Below are positions 1 to 7,793 of a stretch of 64,000 nucleotides of DNA, in pieces. The notes below the pieces were generated by a model. It worked only from the letters and a program-made list of their open reading frames with translations. It was not told the DNA's origin and did not search any database. Made by a program: the position numbers and the translations under genes. The DNA comes from a virus. Numbering within the stretch: the first letter of the stretch is position 1; the number at the start of each line of letters is the position of its first letter. The stretch lies in the IMG/VR virus record IMGVR_UViG_3300025585_000040, positions 1 through 64,000 of that record; one strand, 5' to 3'.

Positions 1-56
1 TGATAGAGAATCGCCCCTCTATACGGAGTGGGTGATTCGTGATCCTGAAGATCCGA

Positions 57-197
57 TCAACGTGCGTTCACCAGGGCGGATTCGTTCAATTCCCGACCCT
101 CTTTGGCAGTCTGCGCGACCGCAAAGGCCTGTTGCTTCGTAGTGCGGGCCAGTTTCTTCTGATTGGACTTGATGTAGGTGATGAATGCTGCGTTCAT
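57..197 (-). CDS. Small hypothetical protein (46 aa)
   Basis: Short minus-strand frame with ATG at 197 and TGA at 57-59. The product is hydrophilic, rich in Lys, Gln and Ala, with no Cys and no membrane segment, as in many small phage proteins. A TATAAATA box lies 17 nt upstream of the start, which supports it as a transcribed gene. A longer plus-strand frame covers the same DNA but is low-complexity and cysteine-rich in the wrong places. Function unknown. Confidence 0.5.
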   Translation of the reverse strand: MNAAFITYIKSNQKKLARTTKQQAFAVAQTAKEGRELNESALVNAR

Positions 198-214
198 TGT
201 CTTGATTCTGTAAC

Positions 215-222
215 TATTTATA
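215..222 (-). promoter_or_regulatory. TATAAATA late-promoter-like box
   Basis: On the minus strand the octamer TATAAATA is preceded by ACTG and followed by G, upstream of the 46-aa frame starting at 197. T4-like phages use TATAAATA as the late promoter. The same ACTGTATAAA string recurs at 13586. No gp55-like sigma factor is seen in this window, so the late-promoter reading is an inference. Confidence 0.35.
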
Positions 223-330
223 CAGTATCAGAACGGGAAAAATGCTGTAGTTCGCCGCGTAACACTGCTTTATGGTACTTCTGTACTAGCGCCCCGTGTA
301 TTGGCACTTCCAACGACCTAGCCAATACTC

Positions 331-368
331 CACCCCGAAAAGGGGTGACACCACCCCCAAACGGGGTG
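331..368 (+). other. Two tandem C/G stem-loops in a leader
   Basis: Two hairpins follow each other: CACCCC/GGGGTG around a GAAAA loop at 331-347, and CACCCC/GGGGTG around CAAAC at 352-368. They lie 26 nt before the ATG at 394. They could end transcription from upstream or control translation of the next gene; there is no T-tract, so a plain intrinsic terminator is unlikely. Confidence 0.45.
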
Positions 369-393
369 ACTCCGTCCCACCACAACCACCACC

Positions 394-570
394 ATGCCCA
401 CCACCAGTACTCACTCCTCAAGCGAGTTGCATCAGCCGACAGTCTCGCTATCGTACTACGCAGCTGGTCGACACCAGATCATCAGCTTCGCTACCTCCAG
501 CCCTGAGTTCCGCATCGCAATCCAAACTCTGAACGAACAGCGTCGCCCGTTCCGAATCATCTACCACTGA
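394..570 (+). CDS. Hypothetical protein (58 aa)
   Basis: ATG at 394 follows an A/C-rich leader (ACCACCACC) that is typical of starts in this part of the window and lacks a Shine-Dalgarno. The N-terminus is Ser/Thr-rich; the C-terminal half is an ordinary folded-looking sequence with Phe, Ile and Arg. It ends 6 nt before the next gene, so the two are probably co-transcribed. Longer frames in other phases over this stretch look like shadows. Family not recognised. Confidence 0.55.
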   Translation: MPTTSTHSSSELHQPTVSLSYYAAGRHQIISFATSSPEFRIAIQTLNEQRRPFRIIYH

Positions 571-575
571 ATCAA

Positions 576-749
576 ATGAATGAATCCAACCAACCGTTTG
601 ACATGATGAGTGATGAATGGCTCGATGAATTTGAACGGAACTGGGGAATCACTCCCCAAGCTGATAGCACTGATAAAGAACACCAGCGCAGAAACAGCAA
701 AAGAACCACAGATTCAGATCAAGGGGAAAGCTGTCCATCTGGAGAGTGA
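576..749 (+). CDS. Hypothetical acidic protein (57 aa)
   Basis: ATG at 576, TGA at 747-749. The N-terminal part is acidic with Trp residues (DEWLDEFERNWG); the C-terminal half is Lys/Arg/Ser-rich and probably disordered. It sits 6 nt after the preceding gene. It resembles small cyanophage proteins of unknown role, but no family is recognised. Confidence 0.5.
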   Translation: MNESNQPFDMMSDEWLDEFERNWGITPQADSTDKEHQRRNSKRTTDSDQGESCPSGE

Positions 750-839
750 GTAGAAATACCTACGCCCTTCAGTTTGCCGCTCCTTCCGCTCAATACCTGT
801 AACCCGCGACACATTGTCAACACATCAACACAAACCACC

Positions 840-1214
840 ATGATCTTCCAAGTCTTCCGTCACCGTAATCCGGTCCTCGTTGAACAATTCCTCATCAACT
901 CAACAGAAGGGCTCGACCCCAGCAAAATCCTCAGTCCTGATCAAAACCTAACGGCGCAGCAGCTGAAAGCGATGCACACCTTCGCATCGATGCGTCAGGT
1001 AGCAGAAGACGCAGATATGTGTTTCGCCGCAACATTCGTTACGCCCTCTGGCCATCACTACACCACTACAAATCTCCCAGGGGTAGCGGAAGCAAACAAC
1101 ATCCTTCAATACCTCCTATCTATACCGTTCGGAGAAGAAGTAACAGAAGGCTGTCTCCGTCTCGTTGAAACAGAGGATGGAGTACAACTTCAAATCGTGG
1201 CAGACGCACAATAA
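840..1214 (+). CDS. Hypothetical protein (124 aa)
   Basis: The start is taken at ATG 840, after the A/C leader CAAACCACC, rather than at the upstream in-frame start at 774, which would add an unlikely Pro/Thr-rich tail. The protein is a compact soluble alpha/beta type with a long helical middle and no Cys cluster. Function unknown; first of three small genes (to 1919) ahead of the tail-fibre cassette. Confidence 0.6.
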   Translation: MIFQVFRHRNPVLVEQFLINSTEGLDPSKILSPDQNLTAQQLKAMHTFASMRQVAEDADMCFAATFVTPSGHHYTTTNLPGVAEANNILQYLLSIPFGEEVTEGCLRLVETEDGVQLQIVADAQ

Positions 1215-1300
1215 GCTACTTGCGAATAATTCTCAACAACCCCTAAAGGTAAAAGAAAAGCATCGCCCTCCTAATGTGAATCAATACATCCCTTTTCACC

Positions 1301-1627
1301 ATGAGCTACAACATCTGGAATGCCATCGCCTATGAAATAACCAACCTACTGATCAACTACGACGCACGTTGGGAGCTGAATCAATGGGTCCGGATGATCC
1401 GTAGTCACTGCTTCCCCGACTGGGTCGAATGGAAGACAGAACGAACCATGAAGAATGTCGATCGTCAAATCGAAGACATCCAAGCTATGCAACAACTCGA
1501 ACACGACAAGAAGTACGTCACCCCGATCATCATCGAACACGAACCAGATGGTTCCAAGGCTCAAGAATTGTTAGGAGGAACACTTCAAATCAAGGCTCCA
1601 TGGGTTGACGGTAGTCAAAACAAGTAA
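1301..1627 (+). CDS. Hypothetical protein (108 aa)
   Basis: ATG at 1301 follows CTTTTCACC. The first 60 residues are Trp- and Ile-rich and helical, followed by a charged segment that could be coiled coil. The first half is moderately hydrophobic but not a clear transmembrane segment. No family recognised. Confidence 0.55.
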   Translation: MSYNIWNAIAYEITNLLINYDARWELNQWVRMIRSHCFPDWVEWKTERTMKNVDRQIEDIQAMQQLEHDKKYVTPIIIEHEPDGSKAQELLGGTLQIKAPWVDGSQNK

Positions 1628-1673
1628 AGGAAGCTACACTGCAGTGAACCTATACACCTACACAATCCGAATC

Positions 1674-1919
1674 ATGGCTTCGAGCGAATCGATTGAAAAG
1701 CATTTCAAGGCCATCCTCGAGAAAATCAACAGCATCATCTACACGCTCGATGATCTCCTAGAGGACCCCATCTTCCTGGACACAATTCACGGCGAACAAG
1801 AGCTGAGCCTCGACCTAGCCCTCGAGGTTCTTGACGGTATCGCAACTAAGTTCGAGCCCCAGGTGGAGGTAAAGCCTCAATATCCTCTCGTTGAAGACGA
1901 TAGTTTCGATGTTGACTGA
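1674..1919 (+). CDS. Hypothetical acidic helical protein (81 aa)
   Basis: The ATG at 1674 is preferred over the upstream frame opening at 1605, which lies inside the previous gene. The protein is strongly acidic and helical (repeating Leu/Ile at heptad-like spacing) with an acidic C-terminal tail. It may bind a basic partner, but nothing specific is recognised. Confidence 0.55.
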   Translation: MASSESIEKHFKAILEKINSIIYTLDDLLEDPIFLDTIHGEQELSLDLALEVLDGIATKFEPQVEVKPQYPLVEDDSFDVD

Positions 1920-1980
1920 GAAGCCAGCCGGGGCTAGATAACTTAATCTAAAATGTAGATAATAGATAGCTCTTTACCCT

Positions 1981-3327
1981 GTGGCATATATTGGTGTCCA
2001 ACCAAAAGCAGGACAGTATCGTAAGCTTGACGATATTTCCAGTGGGTTTAACGGTGCCACAACAACCTTCACTACGTCGGTTGATGGAGATAACGTAACA
2101 GCTCCGGCACCACAACAACTGCTGGTATCTATTGGTGGTGTAATCCAACAACCCAATGTTGATTACGTCACCAATACGAACAGCATTACATTTACAACTG
2201 CACCCACTGCTGGATTAAGCTTCTTCGCGATCCTTATGGGTGACGCCGTTAACATCGGTACCCCCAGTGATGGAAGCGTTACAACGGCAAAACTTGTAAA
2301 TGACAGTGTAACGACTGCGAAATTGGACTCTGCTGGGATCGCACCGATCGTAACCAGCCTTAACGGCGGACCACTGAGTGGCGCTAGGAACCGCATCATC
2401 AACGGTGATATGCGGATTGATCAGCGCAATGCTGGGGCGAGTGTTGGCACTGGTTCCGGTCTAGGCGTCTATACCGTTGATCGGTGGGCAGTCAGTTACG
2501 CACAGACCAATAAACTTACAGCGCAACAAAGCTCTGTTGCCCCCACAGGATTCAAAAACTCTCTTTTAATAACGTCCTCTTCTTCTTACAGCGTTCTCGC
2601 TGGTGATTACTTCTTTCTCCGGCAACACGTTGAAGGATTTAATACTGCTGATTTTGGGTGGGGTGCTGCAGGAGCACAAACGGTTACGTTGTCATTCTGG
2701 GTCAGGTCGTCATTAACTGGCACCTTTGGTGGTTCGTTTAGAAATAACAGCACAAACCGAAGCTATCCATTCACTTATACTATTTCTGCTGCAAATACTT
2801 GGGAGCAAAAAACTGTCACAGTTGCTGGAGATACTTCCGGTACATGGACAACTGACAACACAAGTGGGATCGAGATTGATTTTGCGCTTGGTGTTGGATC
2901 AACATTCAGCGGAACGGCGGGCTCTTGGTCGGGCAGCAATTTTGTTTCTGCCACTGGAGCTACCTCAGTCGTCGGCACCAACGGAGCCACGTTCTATATC
3001 ACGGGCGTCCAACTCGAAGCCGGAACCGTCGCCACCCCGTTTGAACGCAGGAGCTACGGGCAGGAGCTGGCGTTGTGTCAGAGGTATTACGAACAAGGAG
3101 ATTACTACATCCGAGCTGGCGTGTCGAACGCAAGTATCGTCACAAGTTACTATACATCGTGTTACTTTATGGTCGAAAAACGTATAGTTCCGACTGTTAC
3201 CGGGACGAATGATCAAGGCACGTTTGCTGTCCAAAACATACGAACAAACACTGCAGGAGTTGGTCGCAGCGATACTGTTGCAAACGTAAACAACAGCGGT
3301 ACATTTATTGCAGCTGCGGAGCTTTGA
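1981..3327 (+). CDS. Tail fibre protein (448 aa)
   Basis: GTG start at 1981. The N-terminal about 95 residues ('AYIGVQP...', 'LVSIGGVIQQ', 'FTTAP') form a virion-attachment domain shared with the fibre at 50443-52038. A conserved block LNGGPLSGARNRIINGDMRI follows, then a beta-rich receptor-binding region, the shared block GVQLEAGTVATPFERR plus SYGQELALCQRYY, and a variable tip. Its companion gene starts 3 nt downstream. Known cyanophage fibres share this plan. It lies on the opposite strand to the other three fibres in the window, suggesting an inverted cassette. Confidence 0.88.
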   Translation: MAYIGVQPKAGQYRKLDDISSGFNGATTTFTTSVDGDNVTAPAPQQLLVSIGGVIQQPNVDYVTNTNSITFTTAPTAGLSFFAILMGDAVNIGTPSDGSVTTAKLVNDSVTTAKLDSAGIAPIVTSLNGGPLSGARNRIINGDMRIDQRNAGASVGTGSGLGVYTVDRWAVSYAQTNKLTAQQSSVAPTGFKNSLLITSSSSYSVLAGDYFFLRQHVEGFNTADFGWGAAGAQTVTLSFWVRSSLTGTFGGSFRNNSTNRSYPFTYTISAANTWEQKTVTVAGDTSGTWTTDNTSGIEIDFALGVGSTFSGTAGSWSGSNFVSATGATSVVGTNGATFYITGVQLEAGTVATPFERRSYGQELALCQRYYEQGDYYIRAGVSNASIVTSYYTSCYFMVEKRIVPTVTGTNDQGTFAVQNIRTNTAGVGRSDTVANVNNSGTFIAAAEL

Positions 3328-3330
3328 TCA

Positions 3331-3564
3331 ATGACTTACCAACTTGTTGAACCTGGACTTATCAAACGACTCGCCGACGACGCCTTCATCCCACTCGCCG
3401 AAGGCAACACCGACTACCAGGCGTACCTCGCTTGGCTCGATGAAGGCAACACCCCCTTGCCTGCCCCTGAGCCTGAACCCGCCCCAGTGCTCACCACTGA
3501 GCAGAAGCTGAACGCCGCTGGGTTGACCGTGGCGGAACTGAAGGAACTGTTTGGGTTGGCGTAA
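3331..3564 (+). CDS. Tail-fibre companion protein (77 aa)
   Basis: Small protein with a 'MTYQL...' start, a central '[15 protein letters not shown]' segment, a PAPEPEPAP linker and a highly conserved C-terminus [20 protein letters not shown]. Copies follow the fibres at 50203-50439 and 52070-52303, and a broken copy lies at 31538-31785. The strict fibre/companion pairing suggests an assembly chaperone or tip component for the fibre; that role is inference. Confidence 0.75.
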   Translation: MTYQLVEPGLIKRLADDAFIPLAEGNTDYQAYLAWLDEGNTPLPAPEPEPAPVLTTEQKLNAAGLTVAELKELFGLA

Positions 3565-3601
3565 AATTACCCAAAACCCCTGGTACGACTGGGTCGATCA
3601 G

Positions 3602-3625
3602 TTAACTTAATGTTTGTTAAGTTAA
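3602..3625. repeat. AT-rich inverted repeat
   Basis: TTAACTTAA (3602-3610) and TTAAGTTAA (3617-3625) form a perfect 9-bp inverted repeat around TGTTTG, in the gap after the fibre cassette. It could be an operator, a weak terminator or an insertion scar. It marks the right border of the inverted fibre cassette. Confidence 0.45.
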
Positions 3626-3693
3626 TATGTTTCCGGTAATGGAATAGTATGGTCGACTCTGTGGTGTTAAAATAGAAAATAAATTATAGAAAA

Positions 3694-4065
3694 ATGGGTT
3701 CTACCGTAAAACGAGAAGGAAAATATCAATATCAGATCGCACCGACTCCAGATAGTCCTTCCAGAATGGCCGGTAACGTTATAACTATGCCAGCGGAGCT
3801 TGGGAAGGAGATCGATCCGAGAAACCGTTATCGGACCACGGGGGAAGAATCGTTCAAACAAGAACCGTTAGTGACGGAACAACCATTTGCACAGCCACAA
3901 CAACCTACTCAGACTCCACAACCTCAAGAAAGACGTAGAACAGGCACCTCGAATGTATCTTGGCATGACTTATTGCGGACGAAAAGTGATAAAGCATTCA
4001 GCGCTACGATTATTCAAAATGTTATGGAAGATGGGAACTTGCTCGGCCGAAAGAAAAACAATTAA
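3694..4065 (+). CDS. Hypothetical low-complexity protein (123 aa)
   Basis: ATG at 3694. The middle is rich in Pro, Gln and Thr (QPQQPTQTPQP type), so most of it is likely disordered; the C-terminal 35 residues (SWHDLLRTK...) look folded and helical. This layout is common for virion scaffold or accessory proteins. No family recognised. Confidence 0.55.
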   Translation: MGSTVKREGKYQYQIAPTPDSPSRMAGNVITMPAELGKEIDPRNRYRTTGEESFKQEPLVTEQPFAQPQQPTQTPQPQERRRTGTSNVSWHDLLRTKSDKAFSATIIQNVMEDGNLLGRKKNN

Positions 4066-4130
4066 AGAATACAAAATAAAATCGCTTCACACTATCGACT
4101 AAACTGGGTTCCTCTCCAGGGTCTCTTTCG

Positions 4131-4304
4131 ATGGATCCGATCTTCGTTCCCTTCATCGTCCAGGCCGCCTGCCAAATCGGCATAAGGGCAGGCGTCTGCC
4201 TGGGCGAACCACAAGTTCAACGAGCACCGACGTTGCCGGAACTGGTTACGATGCCTATCATTAACCAGTATCAGTACAGCTACTATGACTATATGTACAG
4301 GTAA
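4131..4304 (+). CDS. Hypothetical protein (57 aa), Tyr-rich tail
   Basis: ATG at 4131, TAA at 4302-4304. The N-terminus (PIFVPFIVQAACQIGIRAGV) is hydrophobic enough to insert in a membrane or pack against a partner; the C-terminus carries a run of Tyr (QYQYSYYDYMYR). It overlaps the start of the next gene by 20 nt, suggesting coupling. Function unknown. Confidence 0.45.
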   Translation: MDPIFVPFIVQAACQIGIRAGVCLGEPQVQRAPTLPELVTMPIINQYQYSYYDYMYR

Positions 4305-4632
4305 AAAGGACGTAACTGAAGACCAGTTCCAAATCCTCCTGGCGAACGTCATGGACAACTTCGACTTCGAGAAGGTCCACGATGTCATGGTCGAACTGGA
4401 TTGGCAATGGATCCACGTCAGTAGCGGAGAACTGAAGGTACCAACTGTCTTACAACTGAAGAACAGCGCCAGGCGTTACCTACGCCGTGCGTTCGATGGT
4501 TGCCACACCGTAGGAAGCGGGGGCCTCGAAGCCTCCTACCACCCTCCGATCGACGACGAGGACCCGGCTGGCTTTCTCTCTTTGAAATTCATCTTGGAAG
4601 AGTGGGACACAGAGGGCTGCCCAGTCGACTAA
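4285..4632 (+). CDS. Hypothetical protein (115 aa), cyanophage type
   Basis: ATG at 4285. A helical protein with Trp-rich core (ELDWQWIHV) and an acidic C-terminus. I recognise the general sequence style (LQLKNSARRYLRRAF...) from cyanophage hypothetical proteins but know no function. Overlaps the preceding gene by 20 nt. Confidence 0.65.
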   Translation: MTICTGKKDVTEDQFQILLANVMDNFDFEKVHDVMVELDWQWIHVSSGELKVPTVLQLKNSARRYLRRAFDGCHTVGSGGLEASYHPPIDDEDPAGFLSLKFILEEWDTEGCPVD

Positions 4633-4709
4633 ACCTGTGGTAGGGTTACGGCGTGGTTCGGGGGTGCGCCAGCTACCTCCTGCCACACCACACAACCGCA
4701 CGCACAACC

Positions 4710-4919
4710 ATGACAATGTTCATCCCCAGGGAGCAGCTGAACAATATGCTGCAAGCCCAAGCCAACCAAGTACTGACCAATAGCACCGATCCAACCGCCC
4801 GTCTGATCGCGCTCAACACGTTGGCGAACACCCAACCCAGGCAGCCTGCCGATCTGATGCAGCCAATCCCCATCAATAACAGCACCGACAGCTGGGGCTG
4901 GATCGACGAGATTTTCTGA
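4710..4919 (+). CDS. Hypothetical protein (69 aa)
   Basis: The ATG at 4710 after the A/C leader CGCACAACC is preferred over an upstream in-frame start at 4653. The protein has an N-terminal helix rich in Gln, Asn and Leu and a short Trp-containing end. A strong terminator follows 41 nt after the stop, so this closes a transcription unit. Confidence 0.55.
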   Translation: MTMFIPREQLNNMLQAQANQVLTNSTDPTARLIALNTLANTQPRQPADLMQPIPINNSTDSWGWIDEIF

Positions 4920-4960
4920 TCAGAAAAGCTTAACAATTCCTCCCTGTTCTGGGAGCCCGA

Positions 4961-5006
4961 CCATTGCTACCTTGGGACTCCAAACCCCAGTGGTAGCAAT
5001 GGTTTT
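4961..5006 (+). terminator. Intrinsic terminator
   Basis: An 11-bp perfect stem (CCATTGCTACC at 4961-4971 with GGTAGCAATGG at 4992-5002) is extended inward by GGG/CCC and followed by TTTT. It ends the plus-strand unit finishing at 4919. Confidence 0.75.
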
Positions 5007-5077
5007 CGAGTATTTACGGGACCTGAAAAAGATAGATTTATTCCCTCGAAAATGAAGTACGCGGATGAAATAAAGCG

Positions 5078-5251
5078 ATGGAAAACTCACTCGAAATCAG
5101 CAGCCGACTGGCCTGGGCAGTACTGGCACAGACACCCACCGGACGGAGCGAAGTAGTCAAGATCACAACAGATTGTTACGACGCAGATCGTACAATCCAG
5201 GACAATCCAACCCTCTACTTCAAGAGCGGTCCGTTTATCCTCCCGGCCTGA
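5078..5251 (+). CDS. Hypothetical protein (57 aa)
   Basis: ATG at 5078, TGA at 5249-5251. Reads as a small soluble protein with an N-terminal helix and a beta-strand-like middle (SEVVKITTDCYDAD). Placed just after the terminator, so it opens a new unit. No family recognised. Confidence 0.5.
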   Translation: MENSLEISSRLAWAVLAQTPTGRSEVVKITTDCYDADRTIQDNPTLYFKSGPFILPA

Positions 5252-5287
5252 AAAAAGCTGCTAGGCTTGGCGGGCTTCCAAAAAGCG

Positions 5288-5494
5288 ATGAAATTCCCCG
5301 TGACCTCGTACGTGGTCTTCGTTCATAACGGAGATATTGGCACGCACGCACCAGCATTCCCAACGTGGGACGAAGCCGAAGAATTCGCAAACTCACTGAG
5401 AGTCGTGAGTTCTAATCTTGTAGTCAGTGAACCATATCCTGTCACTCCGGTGCAGGAGATCACCTTCAAACCTAGAGTCAAGGTTGAAGATTAA
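5288..5494 (+). CDS. Hypothetical protein (68 aa)
   Basis: The ATG at 5288 is preferred to the in-frame TTG at 5267. Short alpha/beta sequence with 'YVVFVHNGDIGT', then a helix 'TWDEAEEFANSL', typical of a small sheet-helix fold. A terminator hairpin follows its stop by about 10 nt. Confidence 0.55.
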   Translation: MKFPVTSYVVFVHNGDIGTHAPAFPTWDEAEEFANSLRVVSSNLVVSEPYPVTPVQEITFKPRVKVED

Positions 5495-5504
5495 TAAGTT
5501 GCAG

Positions 5505-5538
5505 AGCTGTGTTATCCTTGTGGTATCACAGCTTTTTT
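5505..5538 (+). terminator. Intrinsic terminator
   Basis: AGCTGTG (5505-5511) pairs with CACAGCT (5527-5533) and is followed by five more T residues. It lies between the 68-aa gene and the RHH-like gene at 5551, whose leader starts right after it. Confidence 0.7.
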
Positions 5539-5550
5539 GTAGGTAAAGTT

Positions 5551-5802
5551 ATGGCCAAGGTGCTGAGTGTCAGTGTACCTGAAGTGCTGTATGAGAAGTG
5601 GCGAGAGTCGGATATTGATATCAGCCCTTCCACACTGTTCCAATCTGCACTGGAGACTGAACTGAACAAAACGAATCAGTTTCTACGTTACTGGAGCGAA
5701 AGGGCATTAAAAGCTGAAAAGAAGTTAAAGATTATCAGCGAGTTACTCCAGGCAAAAGATCAAGATGTGAAGAAGTTTCTTGTGTTTGCGGATACGGAGT
5801 GA
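5551..5802 (+). CDS. Ribbon-helix-helix-like DNA-binding protein (83 aa)
   Basis: Start taken at ATG 5551 because the upstream extension runs through the terminator hairpin. The first 45 residues (AKVLSVSVPEVLYEKWRESD...) match the strand-helix-helix pattern of CopG/CcdA-type ribbon-helix-helix proteins; the rest is a charged coiled coil (LKAEKKLKIISELLQ). Such proteins bind operators as dimers and often serve as antitoxins or repressors. No adjacent toxin is evident, so a phage regulator is as likely. Confidence 0.55.
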   Translation: MAKVLSVSVPEVLYEKWRESDIDISPSTLFQSALETELNKTNQFLRYWSERALKAEKKLKIISELLQAKDQDVKKFLVFADTE

Positions 5803-5849
5803 GTTGTCAGAGATTCACCCTTCGCTAGGATAGTGTGAATCGCTAAAAG

Positions 5850-6050
5850 ATGATGGACCTGAATAAGGCCACACGGCACTTCTACTCAATCGAATTAACA
5901 AACGATGAAAGGCTAGAAGCTGCTGCAATGATGGATGCGCTACGAGATGAGGGGATGATCCCTTTGAATATGAATATGGGTCACTTCCTGAGGGAATGTT
6001 TTGCTCGTGGGTATAACGATTACCGCAAAGATTTAGTCCGTAACGACTGA
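5850..6050 (+). CDS. Hypothetical protein (66 aa)
   Basis: ATG at 5850 or 5853. A helical protein with 'ELTNDERLEAAAMMDALRDEG'; it resembles small DNA-binding-adjacent phage proteins but no motif is clear. A TAGGAT box (about 5831-5836) upstream could be its -10. Confidence 0.5.
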   Translation: MMDLNKATRHFYSIELTNDERLEAAAMMDALRDEGMIPLNMNMGHFLRECFARGYNDYRKDLVRND

Positions 6051-6191
6051 TTCAAATTAATCGTTAATTTTATTTGCAGCAAAGTAGTGTACTGCTACTA
6101 AGTTACAAATAGAATCAATAGAAAAAGAAGACTGAATCGCATCCACCGCCAGGTGGTCTATATCTAGAATAGAAAGATACGTCTGTAAGAG

Positions 6192-6419
6192 ATGTCAAGA
6201 GATTACAAAGAAGAATATCGAGAGTATCACGGCCGCCCGGAGCAAATTAAGCGTCGGGCTGCCCGTGTAATGGCACGTCGCCATAAAGAACGGAATGGTG
6301 AAGCCCGTAAAGGAGACGGGAGAGACGTAGACCACAAGAATGGTAACCCGCTCGATAACCGACCGGAGAATCTTCGGATGCGGGATCGCAGTGCGAACCG
6401 TGGTGACAAGTCGAAGTAA
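6192..6419 (+). CDS. Small HNH-family protein (75 aa)
   Basis: ATG at 6192. The N-terminal half is Arg/Lys-rich; the C-terminal half has the HNH core 'DVDHKNGNPLDNRPENLR', with the catalytic His after Asp and the Asn/His positions of ββα-metal nucleases. At 75 aa it is about the size of stand-alone phage HNH proteins (short versus 120-180 aa homing enzymes). It may be a nicking nuclease or a nuclease-derived DNA-binding protein. Confidence 0.7.
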   Translation: MSRDYKEEYREYHGRPEQIKRRAARVMARRHKERNGEARKGDGRDVDHKNGNPLDNRPENLRMRDRSANRGDKSK

Positions 6420-6459
6420 AAGAAGGTAGAGCTCCGCCCGGCACCAGCGAAGCCCCATA

Positions 6460-6467
6460 TATAAATA
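6460..6467 (+). promoter_or_regulatory. TATAAATA box
   Basis: TATAAATA followed by GAG in the gap after the HNH gene; identical to the T4-type late promoter core. It points at the structured leader upstream of the gene at 6711. Whether this phage uses such promoters is not shown by the window. Confidence 0.35.
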
Positions 6468-6710
6468 GAGTAGAAGTAACTACAGGTAAACTAAACCAAC
6501 AAGAAATCCTTAAGAAAAGCTGAAGATCTCTACCCAAAAGAAAAGGGTCAGGTACCACCCCGACCCCCTGAGACACACAACACACTATGGGGAGTCTTCC
6601 AACCATGCACCCAACAGGCCGGAGCAACCGGCCACTTGCAATCTAGCGAGTTTCGGGTATCCTGGTCAAGCCAGCGGGTCAAACCCTGGCGCACACTACG
6701 ATGTCCAACC
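6468..6710 (+). other. Long structured leader
   Basis: About 240 nt without a convincing gene. It holds a GGGTC/GACCC stem (6545-6566) after an A-rich stretch, a perfect GGCCGG/CCGGCC stem (6617-6633), and two tiny frames of about 19-20 codons opening at 6587 and 6701. This looks like an mRNA leader with possible leader peptides for the gene at 6711. Confidence 0.4.
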
Positions 6711-7157
6711 GTGTCGACCTTCCAATTCAAGGCGGTGCAGCTTCTCCAGCTGGGAGAATCTGATAACCCCACCATCCAACTTGAGGATGGAACCCTGACA
6801 ATCTCGGCTAATCGTGACGGGGATCAAATTCTCATCACGACTCCCGTGCCTAGTACATTTGAACTGACTAAGCAAATTAGTCAGCCCATGCCCGAGAAGC
6901 GAGTCGTAAAAACCTCGCGACGAAAAAATCGATACTGGGATCGAAACGCACCTCGAGGCGAGGATCACGTCAAATCGAAACTGAAGGAACAGGATATCCG
7001 CGAAATGCGTGCTCTGTTCCGCGATGAGAAATACCGTAAAGGATTCGGAAGCTTGTACGCAATGTACATCGACATTGCGAAAGCCTATGACGTTCACTAC
7101 ACCACGGTGTACAAGATCGTCCACGGTCAAAGCTGGAGGCACGTGAAAGATGCCTGA
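6711..7157 (+). CDS. Putative HTH protein (148 aa)
   Basis: GTG at 6711 is the best in-frame start; the upstream extension to a TTG at 6636 runs through structured leader. The N-terminal 60 residues are beta-rich; the C-terminal 60 (DIREMRALF...IDIAKAYDVHYTTVYKIVHGQSW) match the helix-turn-helix plus wing found next to HNH nucleases and in small phage regulators. It overlaps the next gene by 8 nt and probably acts on DNA; target unknown. Confidence 0.6.
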   Translation: MSTFQFKAVQLLQLGESDNPTIQLEDGTLTISANRDGDQILITTPVPSTFELTKQISQPMPEKRVVKTSRRKNRYWDRNAPRGEDHVKSKLKEQDIREMRALFRDEKYRKGFGSLYAMYIDIAKAYDVHYTTVYKIVHGQSWRHVKDA

Positions 7158-7509
7158 TAAGATCTATTCCGTCCGCGTGGCGAAGGGTGATGGTCAACCC
7201 ATCGACCTCACAATTCGCGCCAAATCTGGTGTCCAGGCCCAGGATGAAGCCCGTCGTCAGCAGCCTGGCGCACGTCTGGTTTACATCCTGGGGGCACAGC
7301 CTGCACCTCACATCTTCTTTACCGAAGAACCGCCGGCTCCTGTATCAATTGATACTGAAATCCCGGTATGTGAAGGTGACGTTCAGCGCCAAGAGCAGAT
7401 TAAAACCTGCTTGACAATGCGTCACTCAGGGCAGTCACACGCTTCAATCGCTGGCTTACTGAACGTCAGCAAATCAACAGTTGGGCGCTGGCTCAAACAG
7501 TACGGCTGA
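7150..7509 (+). CDS. HTH-domain protein (119 aa)
   Basis: ATG at 7150, overlapping the previous gene by 8 nt. Residues 1-50 form a small beta/helix domain (YSVRVAKGDGQPIDL) seen in cyanophage proteins; residues about 78-119 form a resolvase/transposase-like helix-turn-helix (MRHSGQSHASIAGLLNVSKS followed by TVGRWLKQYG). No catalytic domain is attached, so a regulator is likely. Confidence 0.65.
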   Translation: MPDKIYSVRVAKGDGQPIDLTIRAKSGVQAQDEARRQQPGARLVYILGAQPAPHIFFTEEPPAPVSIDTEIPVCEGDVQRQEQIKTCLTMRHSGQSHASIAGLLNVSKSTVGRWLKQYG

Positions 7510-7538
7510 TGTAATCTGTGGCCAGGTACTTTCTGGCC

Positions 7539-7793
7539 ATGATTGAGATCAGTGAAAAAGACGGACTCCGAGTCGAATTTGAGGAGGAGTCCTCTACTTT
7601 TTCGTTCGTCTGGGACAATGTCACCCATCCAGAGTGGAACTTCCTGAAGGACATGACGAGCGAAGACTTCACCCAAATGCTTCAAGATTATCTCGACTAC
7701 TGCAATGGCAACCAAGAAGAAACAGGTCTTCAAGGTGGGGGATCGTGTTGCGGAACGCCCGAAATCAACGATGATTCCAGGGCTCCGGCTTGA
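7539..7793 (+). CDS. Hypothetical protein (84 aa), end overlaps next gene
   Basis: ATG at 7539 chosen over GTG 7518; a GGCCAG/CTGGCC hairpin (7520-7538) abuts the ATG and may gate translation. The first 55 residues (EISEKDGLRVEFEEES..., THPEWNFLKDMT) look like a real conserved domain. The last 28 residues, rich in Gly, Cys and Pro, lie inside the following gene in another frame and look like unselected read-through. Confidence 0.6.
   Translation: MIEISEKDGLRVEFEEESSTFSFVWDNVTHPEWNFLKDMTSEDFTQMLQDYLDYCNGNQEETGLQGGGSCCGTPEINDDSRAPA

Noticed and set aside
39-506. Long plus-strand frame (155 codons)
   Set aside because: It crosses the minus-strand 46-aa gene, the twin hairpins and the gene at 394; composition is rich in Cys/His/Pro and unlike a phage protein.
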